Assembly: GCF_023509015.1 (NCBI RefSeq) | Contig: NZ_CP094975.1 | Coordinates: 4,953,501-5,017,500, forward strand | Direction of reading: 5' to 3' | From: Pseudomonas abieticivorans | GTDB lineage: Bacteria > Pseudomonadota > Gammaproteobacteria > Pseudomonadales > Pseudomonadaceae | DNA: 64,000 bases | In this document: positions 54,619-63,039 of the stretch, one piece after another | Numbering within the stretch: the first letter of the stretch is position 1 | How the letters are laid out: every line of letters begins with the position of its first letter | Program-made: the position numbers and the translations under genes | Notes under the pieces: model-generated | Seen by the model: the letters and a program-made list of their open reading frames with translations, nothing else | What the model was told of the DNA's origin: nothing | Databases searched by the model: none

Positions 54619-55833
54619 ATGCTGGACAGCCAAGCAATGGCCGTGGAAAAAGGCGCCGCGCGCCCCGGCGACAACCTGCTGCGTGACGTCAGCCTGCCGG
54701 CCCTGGTGCTGAATGCCAAGGCCATCGAGCACAACATCCGCTGGATGCAAAAGTTTGTCAGCGACAGCGGCGCAGAGCTTGCGCCCCACGGCAAGACCAG
54801 CATGACCCCCGGCCTGTTCCAGCGCCAACTGCAGGCCGGTGCCTGGGGCATGACCCTGGCCACCGCCGTGCAAACCCGCGCCGCCTATGCCGGTGGTGTG
54901 CGCCGGGTGCTGATGGCCAACCAACTGGTGGGGGCGCCGAACATGGCGCTGATCGCCGAGCTGTTGCAAGACAGCCTGTTCGACTTCCACTGCCTGGTCG
55001 ACCACCCGGACCAGGTGCAAGCCTTGGGCGAGTTCTTCGGCGCGCGCGGGCTGCGCCTGAACGTGATGATCGAATACGGCGTGGTGGGCGGCCGCTGCGG
55101 TTGCCGCAGCGAGGCCGAGGTGCACGCGCTGGTCGCTGCCATCGGCGCACAGCCGGCCCTGGCGCTGACCGGCATCGAAGGCTACGAGGGGGTGATCCAC
55201 GGCGATCACGCCATCAGTGGCATCCGCGCCTTCGCCGCCTCCCTGGTGAACCTTGCGGTGCAGTTGCAGGCTCAAGGCGCCTTTGCCCTGGAGCGGCCCA
55301 TCGTCACCGCCTCGGGTTCGGCCTGGTACGACCTGATCGCCGAGGCCTTCGACGCCCATGAGGCGCGCGGGCGCTTCCTGGCCGTTTTGCGCCCCGGCAG
55401 CTACGTGGCCCACGACCACGGCATCTACAAGGAGGCCCAGTGCGGTGTGCTGGAACGGCGCGGTGACTTGCACGAAGGCCTGCGCCCGGCCCTGGAAGTG
55501 TGGGCCCACGTGCAGTCGATGCCCGAGCCAGGCTTCGCGGTGATCGCCCTGGGCAAGCGCGACGTGGCTTTCGATGCCGGGTTGCCGGTGCCGCTGCGCT
55601 GCTTCAAGCCTGGCGTGCTGCCGGCCGTCAGCGAGCCCATGCAGGGCTGCCAGGTCACGGCGGTGATGGACCAGCATGCGTTCATGAGCGTTGCGCCCGG
55701 CATCGACCTGCGCATCGGCGATATCATCGCCTTTGGCACTTCGCACCCCTGCCTCACATTCGACAAGTGGCGGGTTGCCTGCCTGGTGGACGAGGACTGC
55801 ACCGTGATCGAATCCCTGACCACTGACTTCTGA
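54619..55833 (+). CDS. PLP-dependent D-amino acid deaminase, probable D-glucosaminate ammonia-lyase
   Basis: 404 residues of the fold-III alanine racemase/D-serine dehydratase (DSD1) family. The PLP lysine is in APHGKTSMTPGLFQ (near residue 59), and the metal site HPCLTFDKW is near the C-terminus (His-x-Cys). The family eliminates ammonia from D-serine, D-threonine or amino-sugar acids. With RidA, a PfkB sugar kinase of KDG type and an amino-acid importer, the best reading is D-glucosaminate to 2-keto-3-deoxygluconate plus ammonia; D-threonine aldolase is the main alternative. Confidence 0.85.
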   Translation: MLDSQAMAVEKGAARPGDNLLRDVSLPALVLNAKAIEHNIRWMQKFVSDSGAELAPHGKTSMTPGLFQRQLQAGAWGMTLATAVQTRAAYAGGVRRVLMANQLVGAPNMALIAELLQDSLFDFHCLVDHPDQVQALGEFFGARGLRLNVMIEYGVVGGRCGCRSEAEVHALVAAIGAQPALALTGIEGYEGVIHGDHAISGIRAFAASLVNLAVQLQAQGAFALERPIVTASGSAWYDLIAEAFDAHEARGRFLAVLRPGSYVAHDHGIYKEAQCGVLERRGDLHEGLRPALEVWAHVQSMPEPGFAVIALGKRDVAFDAGLPVPLRCFKPGVLPAVSEPMQGCQVTAVMDQHAFMSVAPGIDLRIGDIIAFGTSHPCLTFDKWRVACLVDEDCTVIESLTTDF

Positions 55834-55846
55834 CAAGGCGGCTGCC

Positions 55847-56800
55847 ATGAGCGAATTCAACAGCCTGGCCGCCTTGGGGCCCATGCCCCGGCGTATCGCC
55901 CTGATCGGCGAGTGCATGATCGAGGTGCAGCAACGCGCCGACGGCAGCCTGCAACAAAGCTTTGGTGGCGACACCCTGAATACCGCGGTGTACCTGGCGC
56001 GGCAATTGGGCAAGGAGGCGAGCGTGGACTACGTCACCGCCCTGGGCGATGACAGCTTCAGCGACGCCATGTGCAAGCAATGGGCCGCTGAAAATATCGG
56101 CCTTGAGCATGTGCAGCGCCTGCCGGGGCGGCTGCCCGGGCTCTATTGCATCCAGACCGACGCCAACGGCGAGCGGCGGTTTTTGTACTGGCGTAACGAG
56201 GCGGCGGTGCGCGACTGCTTCACCAATGCCCAGGCCGCACCCATGCTGGCGGCGTTGCCGGGCTACGACGTGCTGTATTTCAGCGGCATCACCCTGGCGG
56301 TGCTCGGCGAGCAGGGTCGCGATCGCCTGCTGGAGGTGTTGGAGGCGGCACGCTTGAGCGACACCCTGGTGGTGTTTGACAACAACTACCGGCCACGGCT
56401 CTGGGCCAGCGTGGAGCAGGCCCGGGCGGCCTACCGCCATGTGTTGCCGTTGGTGGACATGGCCCTGCTGACCCTGGACGATGAGCAGGCGCTGTTCGGC
56501 CATGCCGATGCCCAGGCGGTGTTCAAGGCCTGCGCGCGCTTGTCGATCCCTGAAGTGGTGATCAAGCGTGGCGCCGACAGTTGCCTGATCCATTGCCACG
56601 AGGCGCTGTTTGAGGTGCGGGCCACTCCGGTGGCCAAGGTCGTCGACACTACGGCAGCCGGCGATTCGTTCAGTGCCGGTTACTTGGCCGCCCGCCTGCA
56701 AGGTGCAGCGCCCGCGGCGGCGGCCGAGGCGGGCCATCGCCTGGCCGCACGGGTGATCCAGTACCCCGGCGCGTTGATCCCCAGGGATCAGTCGCGGTAG
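55847..56800 (+). CDS. PfkB-family sugar kinase, probable 2-keto-3-deoxygluconate kinase
   Basis: 317 residues: IALIGECMIEVQQ, FGGDTLNTAVYLARQLG near 42-58 (first PfkB signature), and DTTAAGDSFSAGYLAARL near 270-287 (second signature with the catalytic Asp). The pattern FGGDTLN-x-A and the terminal domain match KdgK. It would phosphorylate the product of the deaminase and feed the Entner-Doudoroff aldolase. It starts 13 bases after the deaminase stop and overlaps ppiC at its 3' end. Confidence 0.88.
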   Translation: MSEFNSLAALGPMPRRIALIGECMIEVQQRADGSLQQSFGGDTLNTAVYLARQLGKEASVDYVTALGDDSFSDAMCKQWAAENIGLEHVQRLPGRLPGLYCIQTDANGERRFLYWRNEAAVRDCFTNAQAAPMLAALPGYDVLYFSGITLAVLGEQGRDRLLEVLEAARLSDTLVVFDNNYRPRLWASVEQARAAYRHVLPLVDMALLTLDDEQALFGHADAQAVFKACARLSIPEVVIKRGADSCLIHCHEALFEVRATPVAKVVDTTAAGDSFSAGYLAARLQGAAPAAAAEAGHRLAARVIQYPGALIPRDQSR

Positions 56801-57063
56801 AACACCTGCACCAGGTGGTAGCCGAATTTGCTCTTGATCGGACCGTGCACGGTGCGCAGGGGCTTCTTGAAGATGACCTGGTCGATGGCGCCCACCATCT
56901 GCCCGGGGCGCACTTCGCCCAGGTCGCCGCCGCGCTTGCCCGATGGGCACGTGGAATACTTTTTGGCCAGCACATCGAAGGCTTCGCCCTTGGCGATGCG
57001 CTGCTTGAGTTGTTCGGCCTCTTCGGCCGTTTTTACCAGAATGTGGCGAGCCTGAGCTTTCAT
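56788..57063 (-). CDS. ppiC: Parvulin peptidyl-prolyl isomerase PpiC
   Basis: 91 residues from ATG 57063 (MKAQARHILVKTAEEAEQL). A single rotamase domain: ILVKTAEEAEQLKQRIAKGEAFDVLAKKYSTCPSG split over residues 9-43, GGDLGEVRPGQMV and TVHGPIKSKFGYHLVQV. It is a free cytoplasmic parvulin without signal peptide, equal to E. coli PpiC (93 residues). Its 3' end overlaps the kinase gene by 13 bases (convergent). Confidence 0.95.
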   Translation of the reverse strand: MKAQARHILVKTAEEAEQLKQRIAKGEAFDVLAKKYSTCPSGKRGGDLGEVRPGQMVGAIDQVIFKKPLRTVHGPIKSKFGYHLVQVFYRD

Positions 57064-57103
57064 GACGCGGGTGCCTTGTCTTGCTGCGCTAAAAAGCGCG
57101 CGA

Positions 57104-59290
57104 TTATGCCGAAGTTCCGTCGTCACTGCTCGGTTGATTGATCATCTGGCGAATGTGCGTGGCCAAGACTTCGATGGAAAACGGTTTGGTGACCATGGCC
57201 ATGCCCTCGGCCAGAAAGGCGTGGCGTTCGGCGGCTTTCTCGGCATACCCGGTCATGAACAACACGCGCAAGCCCGGCCGGTGCTGGCGGGCGATCTCGG
57301 CCAGTTGCCGGCCATTCATGCCCGGCAGGCCGACGTCGGTCACCAGCAGGTCGATGCGCAGGCTCGATTCGAGCAGCGGAATGGCGACTTTCGCATCGGC
57401 CGCCGGGTGGGCGCGATAGCCCAGTTCGTCCAGCACATTGAGCACCAGCATGCGCACCGCCGGGTCGTCCTCCACCACCAACACGCTTTCCCCCTTCACC
57501 GCCAAGGGCGCGTCCTGGGGCGCCAACAGTTTGGGCTTTTCTTGCACCTGTTCGCTGTGGCGCGGTAGGTACAGGCGCACGCAGGTGCCGTTGCCCGGCT
57601 CGCTGTGCAAGGTGATGTGCCCACCGGACTGCTGGGCGAAGCCATAAATCATTGACAGGCCCAGGCCTGTGCCCTGGCCGATCGGCTTGGTGGTAAAGAA
57701 GGGGTCGAAGGCCTTGGCCAGGATCGCCGCGCTCATACCGGCGCCATTGTCACTGACCTCGATCCTCACATATTCACCGGGTTTGATCGGCTCAAGCGGG
57801 GTGTCCTGTTCACGGCCATCGAGGTGGCAATTGGCAGTTTCGATCAACAGGCGACCGCCCTCGGGCATGGCATCCCGGGCGTTGATCACCAGGTTCAACA
57901 GGGCGTTTTCCAACTGGTTGGCGTCGGTGTTCACCGGCCAGATGCCGTCGGCCAGGTTCAGGCGCAGTTCGATGTGCTCGCCCTTGGTACGGCTGAGCAG
58001 TTCTTCCAGCGAGTGCACCAGGGCGTTGGGGTCCAGGCGCTTGCGGTCCAGCGACTGGCGCCGCGAGAAGGCCAGCAGGCGGTGGGTAAGGGCGGCCGCG
58101 CGGTGCGCCGAAGTGACCGCCGCGTCGGTGAAACGGCCGATTTCGTCGGCGCGCCCGGCGGCGATGTAACGCTGCATCAGGTCCAGGCTGCCGATGATGC
58201 CGGTGAGCATGTTGTTGAAGTCGTGGGCGATGCCGCCAGTCAACTGGCCCACCGCTTCCATCTTTTGCGCGTGGCGCAGGGCATCTTCGGCGCGTGCGCG
58301 CTCGTGCATTTCCTGCTGCAGCAAGGCGTTGGCCTCGGCCAGTGCCTGGGTGCGCTCGGCCACCCGCTCCTCCAGGGTTTCGTTAAGCTGGCGCACGGCG
58401 TTTTCCGCGGCACGGCGCTCGGTGATGTCGATGGAGGCGCCAATGAAGCGCGCCGGGCGGCCGTGGTCGTCCTTGTAGCAGCGCCCGCGCGCGAACACCC
58501 AGCGCACCACGCCGTCGGCCGGCAGCAGGCGGAACTCGTTGGCGTATTCGCCGCTGTGGGTGATGCAGTCCTTGATGGTGCGCGCCACCAGGCCGCGATC
58601 CTCGGGGTGCACGCCCTGCAGGTACTCGGTGATCGGCAGGCTGCCAGCCTGCTGTGGGTCGACGCTGTGCAGCCGGGCAAAATGTGCATCGGCCATGAAG
58701 CGGTCTTCGCGAATGTCCCAGTCCCAGGTGCCCACCGCATTGGTGGCGGCCAGGGTCAATTGCAGGCGCTCCTCGGTGTCGTGCTGGGCCTTGAGGCTGG
58801 CTTCGGAACGGCGCAGCAGCTCGTCGGCCACGCGTCGCCGTTCGTTGGTCTCGATGGCGGTCACCAGGATGCCGGCCACGTTTTGCTGTTCGTCACGGAT
58901 AGGGCTGTAGGTCAGGTCCAGCCAGACCTGCGCCGACCAACTGCCGCGCGGCAGGGTGAAGCCTTGCTCCACGTAGGTGCGCACTTCGCCGCGCAGCACG
59001 GCCGCGTAGATGGGGTCGGTGAAGCTCTTGAGTTCCGGCCAGGTCAGGTCCACCGGTTGGCCGAACGCCTGCGGGTGCTTGCTGCCGGCCAGCAGGCCAA
59101 AGCCGTCGTTGTACAGTTGGCACAACTGCGGGCCCCACAGCAGCAACATCGGCATGGGCGAGTGAATGACGATGTCCACGGCGGTGCGCAGGCTCTGCGG
59201 CCACTGTTCGGGCGCCGGCAGGGGGCTGGCGCTCCAGTCCAGGGTGGCGATCAGGGCAGCGGTATCGCCGCCGACGGGTGAGCCGGTCAT
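57104..59290 (-). CDS. Hybrid sensor histidine kinase with PAS domains and receiver
   Basis: 728 residues from ATG 59290 ([20 protein letters not shown]). Order: PAS-like domain (about 20-150), PAS_3 (180-300, ending [21 protein letters not shown]), coiled coil, HisKA with the phospho-acceptor in [16 protein letters not shown] near residue 355, HATPase (NAGAM-like [26 protein letters not shown]), then receiver with [11 protein letters not shown], the phospho-acceptor Asp near 650 ([13 protein letters not shown]) and VTKPFS. No membrane segment, so it senses a cytoplasmic signal; no cognate regulator gene is adjacent. Confidence 0.94.
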   Translation of the reverse strand: MTGSPVGGDTAALIATLDWSASPLPAPEQWPQSLRTAVDIVIHSPMPMLLLWGPQLCQLYNDGFGLLAGSKHPQAFGQPVDLTWPELKSFTDPIYAAVLRGEVRTYVEQGFTLPRGSWSAQVWLDLTYSPIRDEQQNVAGILVTAIETNERRRVADELLRRSEASLKAQHDTEERLQLTLAATNAVGTWDWDIREDRFMADAHFARLHSVDPQQAGSLPITEYLQGVHPEDRGLVARTIKDCITHSGEYANEFRLLPADGVVRWVFARGRCYKDDHGRPARFIGASIDITERRAAENAVRQLNETLEERVAERTQALAEANALLQQEMHERARAEDALRHAQKMEAVGQLTGGIAHDFNNMLTGIIGSLDLMQRYIAAGRADEIGRFTDAAVTSAHRAAALTHRLLAFSRRQSLDRKRLDPNALVHSLEELLSRTKGEHIELRLNLADGIWPVNTDANQLENALLNLVINARDAMPEGGRLLIETANCHLDGREQDTPLEPIKPGEYVRIEVSDNGAGMSAAILAKAFDPFFTTKPIGQGTGLGLSMIYGFAQQSGGHITLHSEPGNGTCVRLYLPRHSEQVQEKPKLLAPQDAPLAVKGESVLVVEDDPAVRMLVLNVLDELGYRAHPAADAKVAIPLLESSLRIDLLVTDVGLPGMNGRQLAEIARQHRPGLRVLFMTGYAEKAAERHAFLAEGMAMVTKPFSIEVLATHIRQMINQPSSDDGTSA

Positions 59291-59378
59291 TAACCTGTAT
59301 CCTATGATTTGCCTGCAAGGCTGTTTTACCGCCAAGCTATAGCTTACTTCCTAACGTTTGCCCTGCGGACTCCCGAAT

Positions 59379-60536
59379 ATGGACATCCAAGCCCTGCTCA
59401 AAACCCTGGCCAGCCAGGACGGTTCCGACCTGTACCTGTCGACCGGGGCGCCGCCGTGCGCCAAGTTCAATGGCGTGCTCAAGCCGCTGGGGGCCGAGGC
59501 GCTGAAGCCTGGCGAAGTCGCGCTGATCGCCGCCAACATCATGGACGCCGAACAGCGTGCCGACTTCGAGCGCGACCTGGAGATGAACCTGGCCATGTCC
59601 TTGCCGGGGGTCGGGCGCTTTCGGGTCAATATCTTCAAGCAGCGCAACGAAGTGTCGATCGTGGCGCGCAACATCAAGTTGGACATCCCGCGTTTCGAAG
59701 ACCTCAAGCTGCCGCCGGTGTTGCTCGACGTGGTGATGCAAAAGCGCGGGCTGGTGCTGTTCGTCGGCGCCACCGGCTCGGGCAAGTCCACGTCGCTTGC
59801 CGCCTTGATCGATTACCGTAACCGTAGCAGTAGCGGCCACATCATTACCATCGAAGATCCGGTGGAGTATATCCACCGCCACAAAAAATCGATCATCAAC
59901 CAGCGCGAAGTGGGCGTGGACACCCGCAGTTTCCAGGCAGCCCTGAAGAACACCCTGCGCCAGGCGCCGGACGTGATATTGATCGGCGAGATCCGCGACC
60001 GCGAAACCATGGAGCACGCCCTGGCCTTTGCCGACACCGGCCACCTGGCGATTTCCACCTTGCACGCCAACAACGCCAACCAGGCGCTGGACCGCATTAT
60101 CAACTTTTTCCCCGAAGACCGCCGCCCGCAATTGCTCAACGACCTGGGCAACAACCTGCAGGCGTTCGTGTCCCAGCGCCTGGTCAAAACCGTGGACGGC
60201 AAGCGACGGGCGGCGGTGGAAGTGATGCTCGGCACCCCGGCGATCCGCGACTTCATCCACCGCAATGAATTCGCCGAGCTCAAGGGCATCATGGAAAAGT
60301 CCGGCACCCTGGGCATGCAGACCTTCGACCAGGCGCTGTATGACCTGGCCGTGGAAGGGGCGATCAGTGAGGATGAGGCGCTGAAAAATGCCGATTCGCA
60401 GAACAACGTGCGGCTGAGGCTGAAGTTGCACCGCGAAGGTGGGTTCGAGCAGACAACGGCGCCGGCGCCGCCCACGCCTGCGGCGGATGTGGACAGCGCC
60501 GATTGGGGGTTGGTGGAGGATGATCGGCCGACGTGA
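59379..60536 (+). CDS. PilT/PilU-family secretion ATPase (PilU-like)
   Basis: 385 residues from ATG 59379 (MDIQALLKTLASQDGSDLYL). The retraction-ATPase motifs are complete: Walker A GATGSGKST near 130-138, Asp box IITIEDPVEYIH, Walker B TLRQAPDVILIGEIRDRET and the His box AISTLHANNANQALDR. It lacks the AIRNLIRE motif of PilT and is closer to PilU. A C-terminal tail of about 40 residues is Pro/Ala-rich. No pilus genes are near, so it is an orphan paralog. Confidence 0.9.
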   Translation: MDIQALLKTLASQDGSDLYLSTGAPPCAKFNGVLKPLGAEALKPGEVALIAANIMDAEQRADFERDLEMNLAMSLPGVGRFRVNIFKQRNEVSIVARNIKLDIPRFEDLKLPPVLLDVVMQKRGLVLFVGATGSGKSTSLAALIDYRNRSSSGHIITIEDPVEYIHRHKKSIINQREVGVDTRSFQAALKNTLRQAPDVILIGEIRDRETMEHALAFADTGHLAISTLHANNANQALDRIINFFPEDRRPQLLNDLGNNLQAFVSQRLVKTVDGKRRAAVEVMLGTPAIRDFIHRNEFAELKGIMEKSGTLGMQTFDQALYDLAVEGAISEDEALKNADSQNNVRLRLKLHREGGFEQTTAPAPPTPAADVDSADWGLVEDDRPT

Positions 60537-60542
60537 CGACTC

Positions 60543-60596
60543 CTTCGCGGAAAAATCCACTCCTACAGGCTGCGTAGGAGCGGTTTTATCCGTGAA
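60543..60596. repeat. REP inverted repeat downstream of the PilU-like gene
   Basis: CTTCGCGGAAAAATCCACTC from 60543 and GTAGGAGCGGTTTTATCC with GTGAA to 60596 are degenerate REP arms in opposite orientation. It lies between convergent genes and may end both transcripts. Confidence 0.7.
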
Positions 60597-60610
60597 CCAG
60601 GCGCCGCGTA

Positions 60611-61381
60611 TTACTGCGCCAACCACCCCCCATCAATATTCCATGCCGCCCCACGCACCTGGCTGCCGGCCTCGCTGCACAAAAACAGCACCAGTTCGCC
60701 CAACTGCCCCGGCGTGACGAATTCCTGGGACGGTTGTTTCTCGGCCAGCAACGCCTGGCGCGCCTGTTGCGGGTCGGCGCCTGCGCTCACGCGGTCGTCG
60801 ATTTGCTTCTGCACCAACGGCGTCAGCACCCAGCCTGGGCAGATGGCATTGCAGGTCACCTGGCTCAGCGCTGTTTCCAGCCCCACCACTTTAGTCAGCC
60901 CGATCACCCCATGCTTGGCGGCCACGTACGCGGCCTTGCCGGTCGAGCCGACCTGGCCGTGTACCGAGGCGATGTTGATGATCCGCCCCCAGCCGCGCTC
61001 GCGCATGCCCGGCAGGGCCAGGCGAATGCCGTGGAACACGGCGGACAGGTTGATGGCCAGGATCGAATCCCAACGCTCCACCGGGAACGTTTCCACGGCG
61101 GCCACGTGCTGGATACCGGCGTTGTTGACCAAGATGTCGACGCCGCCGAATTCGCGCTCGGCGTACTCGACCATCTCGGCGATTTGCGCAGGGTCGCTGA
61201 CGTCGGCGGGGTGGTGGCCCACCTGTCCGCCAAATGCGCCCACCTCGGCCAACGCCGCGCTGGCGTCGCCAAAGCCATTGAGGATCACCCGAGCACCGGC
61301 CTGCGCCAGGCTCAGGGCAATTCCTAGGCCAATGCCGCTGGTGGAGCCGGTGACCAGTGCCGTTTTACCCTCGAGTGACAT
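60611..61381 (-). CDS. hbdH: 3-hydroxybutyrate dehydrogenase (SDR)
   Basis: 256 residues of the short-chain dehydrogenase family: TGSTSGIGLGIA near 11-22 (NAD loop), NNAGIQHVA, the catalytic Ser in INIASVHGQ (about 140), YVAAKHG with Tyr and Lys (about 153-157), and GWVLTPLVQKQ near 188. These, especially IQHV and GWVLTPLVxxQ, match bacterial D-3-hydroxybutyrate dehydrogenase. It reduces acetoacetate or oxidises 3-hydroxybutyrate from PHB. No PHB or CoA-transferase genes are next to it here. Confidence 0.9.
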   Translation of the reverse strand: MSLEGKTALVTGSTSGIGLGIALSLAQAGARVILNGFGDASAALAEVGAFGGQVGHHPADVSDPAQIAEMVEYAEREFGGVDILVNNAGIQHVAAVETFPVERWDSILAINLSAVFHGIRLALPGMRERGWGRIINIASVHGQVGSTGKAAYVAAKHGVIGLTKVVGLETALSQVTCNAICPGWVLTPLVQKQIDDRVSAGADPQQARQALLAEKQPSQEFVTPGQLGELVLFLCSEAGSQVRGAAWNIDGGWLAQ

Positions 61382-61396
61382 ATACAGCCCTCTGTC

Positions 61397-61421
61397 GTAG
61401 GAGCGGATTTATCCGCGAAAG
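61397..61421 (+). repeat. Single REP copy
   Basis: A GTAGGAGCGGATTTATCCGC core closing with GAA, between the hbdH start and the yejF stop. Confidence 0.75.
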
Positions 61422-61454
61422 ACACACCGCAGTCGGCAAGTTCGCAGTCAGCGT

Positions 61455-63035
61455 TTACACCGACGCCGCCAGCAGCAACTCACGAGTGTAGGGGTGCTGC
61501 GGCGACTCGAACAGGTCATGGCTGGCGCCGCGTTCCACCACCTGGCCATCCTTGACCACGATCACATCATGGGCCAGGGCCTTGACCACCGCCAGGTCGT
61601 GGCTGATGAACAGGTAGGTTAGCCCATGGGTTTCCTGCAGTTGGCGCAGCAGGGCGACGATCTGCTTTTGTACCGTGCGGTCCAGCGCCGAGGTCGGCTC
61701 ATCCAGCAAAATCAGTGCCGGCTTGAGCACCAGGGCGCGGGCGATGGCGATGCGTTGGCGCTGGCCGCCGGAGAATTCATGGGGGTAGCGGTGGCGCGTG
61801 GCCGGGTCCAGGCCCACTTCTTCCAGCACCTGGATCACCCGCTTTTCGTAGTCGCGGGCGTCACAGTGGGCGTGCACTTCCAAGCCTTCGGTGATGATCT
61901 GCTGCACCGACATGCGCGGGCTCAGGCTGCCGTAGGGGTCTTGGAACACCACCTGCATCTGCTTGCGCCAGGGCTGCATCTGTTGCTGGCTGAGGTGCTC
62001 CAACGACTGGCCCTGGAAACGAATGCTGCCCTCGGAGTCCAGCAGGCGCAAAATCGCCTGGCCCAGGGTCGACTTGCCCGAGCCCGACTCGCCGACGATC
62101 CCCAGGGTTTTGCCGCGTTGCAGGCTCAGGCTGATGCCGTCCACGGCCTTGACGTAATGGCGCGGCTTACGGAAAAAACCGCCGTCCAGGGCGTACCAGA
62201 CCTTGAGGTTGTCGACCTCAAGCACCACGTCGCGCTCAGCGCGAGGCAAGGCTTCGCCGGCCGGTTCCGCATCCAGCAACAGCCGGCTGTAGGGGTGTTG
62301 CGGGCGGCAGAACAACTGCTCGCAGTCGGCCTGCTCGACGATTTCGCCGTTGCGCATCACGCACACGCGCTGGGCGATGCTGCGCACCAGGTTAAGGTCG
62401 TGGCTGATCAACAGCAGCGACATCCCCAGGCGCTCCTGCAACGATTTGAGCAGGCGCAGGATGCGCCGCTGCACGGTCACGTCCAGCGCCGTGGTCGGCT
62501 CGTCGGCGATCAGCAGCACCGGCTCGCAGGCCAGGGCCATGGCGATCATCACCCGCTGGCGCTGGCCGCCGGAGAGTTGATGGGGGTAGGCCTTCAGGCG
62601 CTCCTTGGGGTTGGAGATCGCCACCAGTTCCAGCAACTCCAGGATGCGCGCGTGCGCCGCCTTGCCGCTCAGGCCTTTGTGCACCAGCAGGGTTTCGCCA
62701 ATCTGTTTTTCCACGGTGTGCAGCGGGTTGAGCGAAGTCATCGGCTCCTGGAAAATCATCGCCACGCGGTTGCCGCGAATCTGGCGCAGCAACTTGGCGT
62801 CGGCGCCCACCAGCTGCGTGCCGTGGTAGCGGATGCTGCCGGTGGTCACGGTGCCGGCCTGGGGCAGCAACTGCAAAATAGAATGGGCGGTGACGGACTT
62901 TCCCGAACCCGACTCGCCCACCAGCGCCAGGCACTGGCCGTCGGGGATGTCCAGGCTCAGGTTGCGCACCACGGTGTTGCCGTTGAAGGCGACGCACAGG
63001 TCGCGGATTTCGATCACGTTGTCGCTCATGGTCAT
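61455..63035 (-). CDS. yejF: Oligopeptide/microcin C-type ABC transporter ATPase YejF
   Basis: 526 residues with two fused ABC domains: Walker A GESGSGKSVT near 41 and GESGSGKSTL near 320, signatures LSGGQRQRVMIAMAL and FSGGQRQRIAIARAL, Walker B LIADEPTTALD and LILLDEPTSALD, and the oligopeptide-binding YSRLLLDAEP and PYTRELLLA ends. ATG 63035 is preferred. The stop of yejE lies five bases upstream, so the genes are coupled. YejABEF takes up oligopeptides and microcin C. Confidence 0.94.
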   Translation of the reverse strand: MTMSDNVIEIRDLCVAFNGNTVVRNLSLDIPDGQCLALVGESGSGKSVTAHSILQLLPQAGTVTTGSIRYHGTQLVGADAKLLRQIRGNRVAMIFQEPMTSLNPLHTVEKQIGETLLVHKGLSGKAAHARILELLELVAISNPKERLKAYPHQLSGGQRQRVMIAMALACEPVLLIADEPTTALDVTVQRRILRLLKSLQERLGMSLLLISHDLNLVRSIAQRVCVMRNGEIVEQADCEQLFCRPQHPYSRLLLDAEPAGEALPRAERDVVLEVDNLKVWYALDGGFFRKPRHYVKAVDGISLSLQRGKTLGIVGESGSGKSTLGQAILRLLDSEGSIRFQGQSLEHLSQQQMQPWRKQMQVVFQDPYGSLSPRMSVQQIITEGLEVHAHCDARDYEKRVIQVLEEVGLDPATRHRYPHEFSGGQRQRIAIARALVLKPALILLDEPTSALDRTVQKQIVALLRQLQETHGLTYLFISHDLAVVKALAHDVIVVKDGQVVERGASHDLFESPQHPYTRELLLAASV

Positions 63036-63039
63036 TGGC

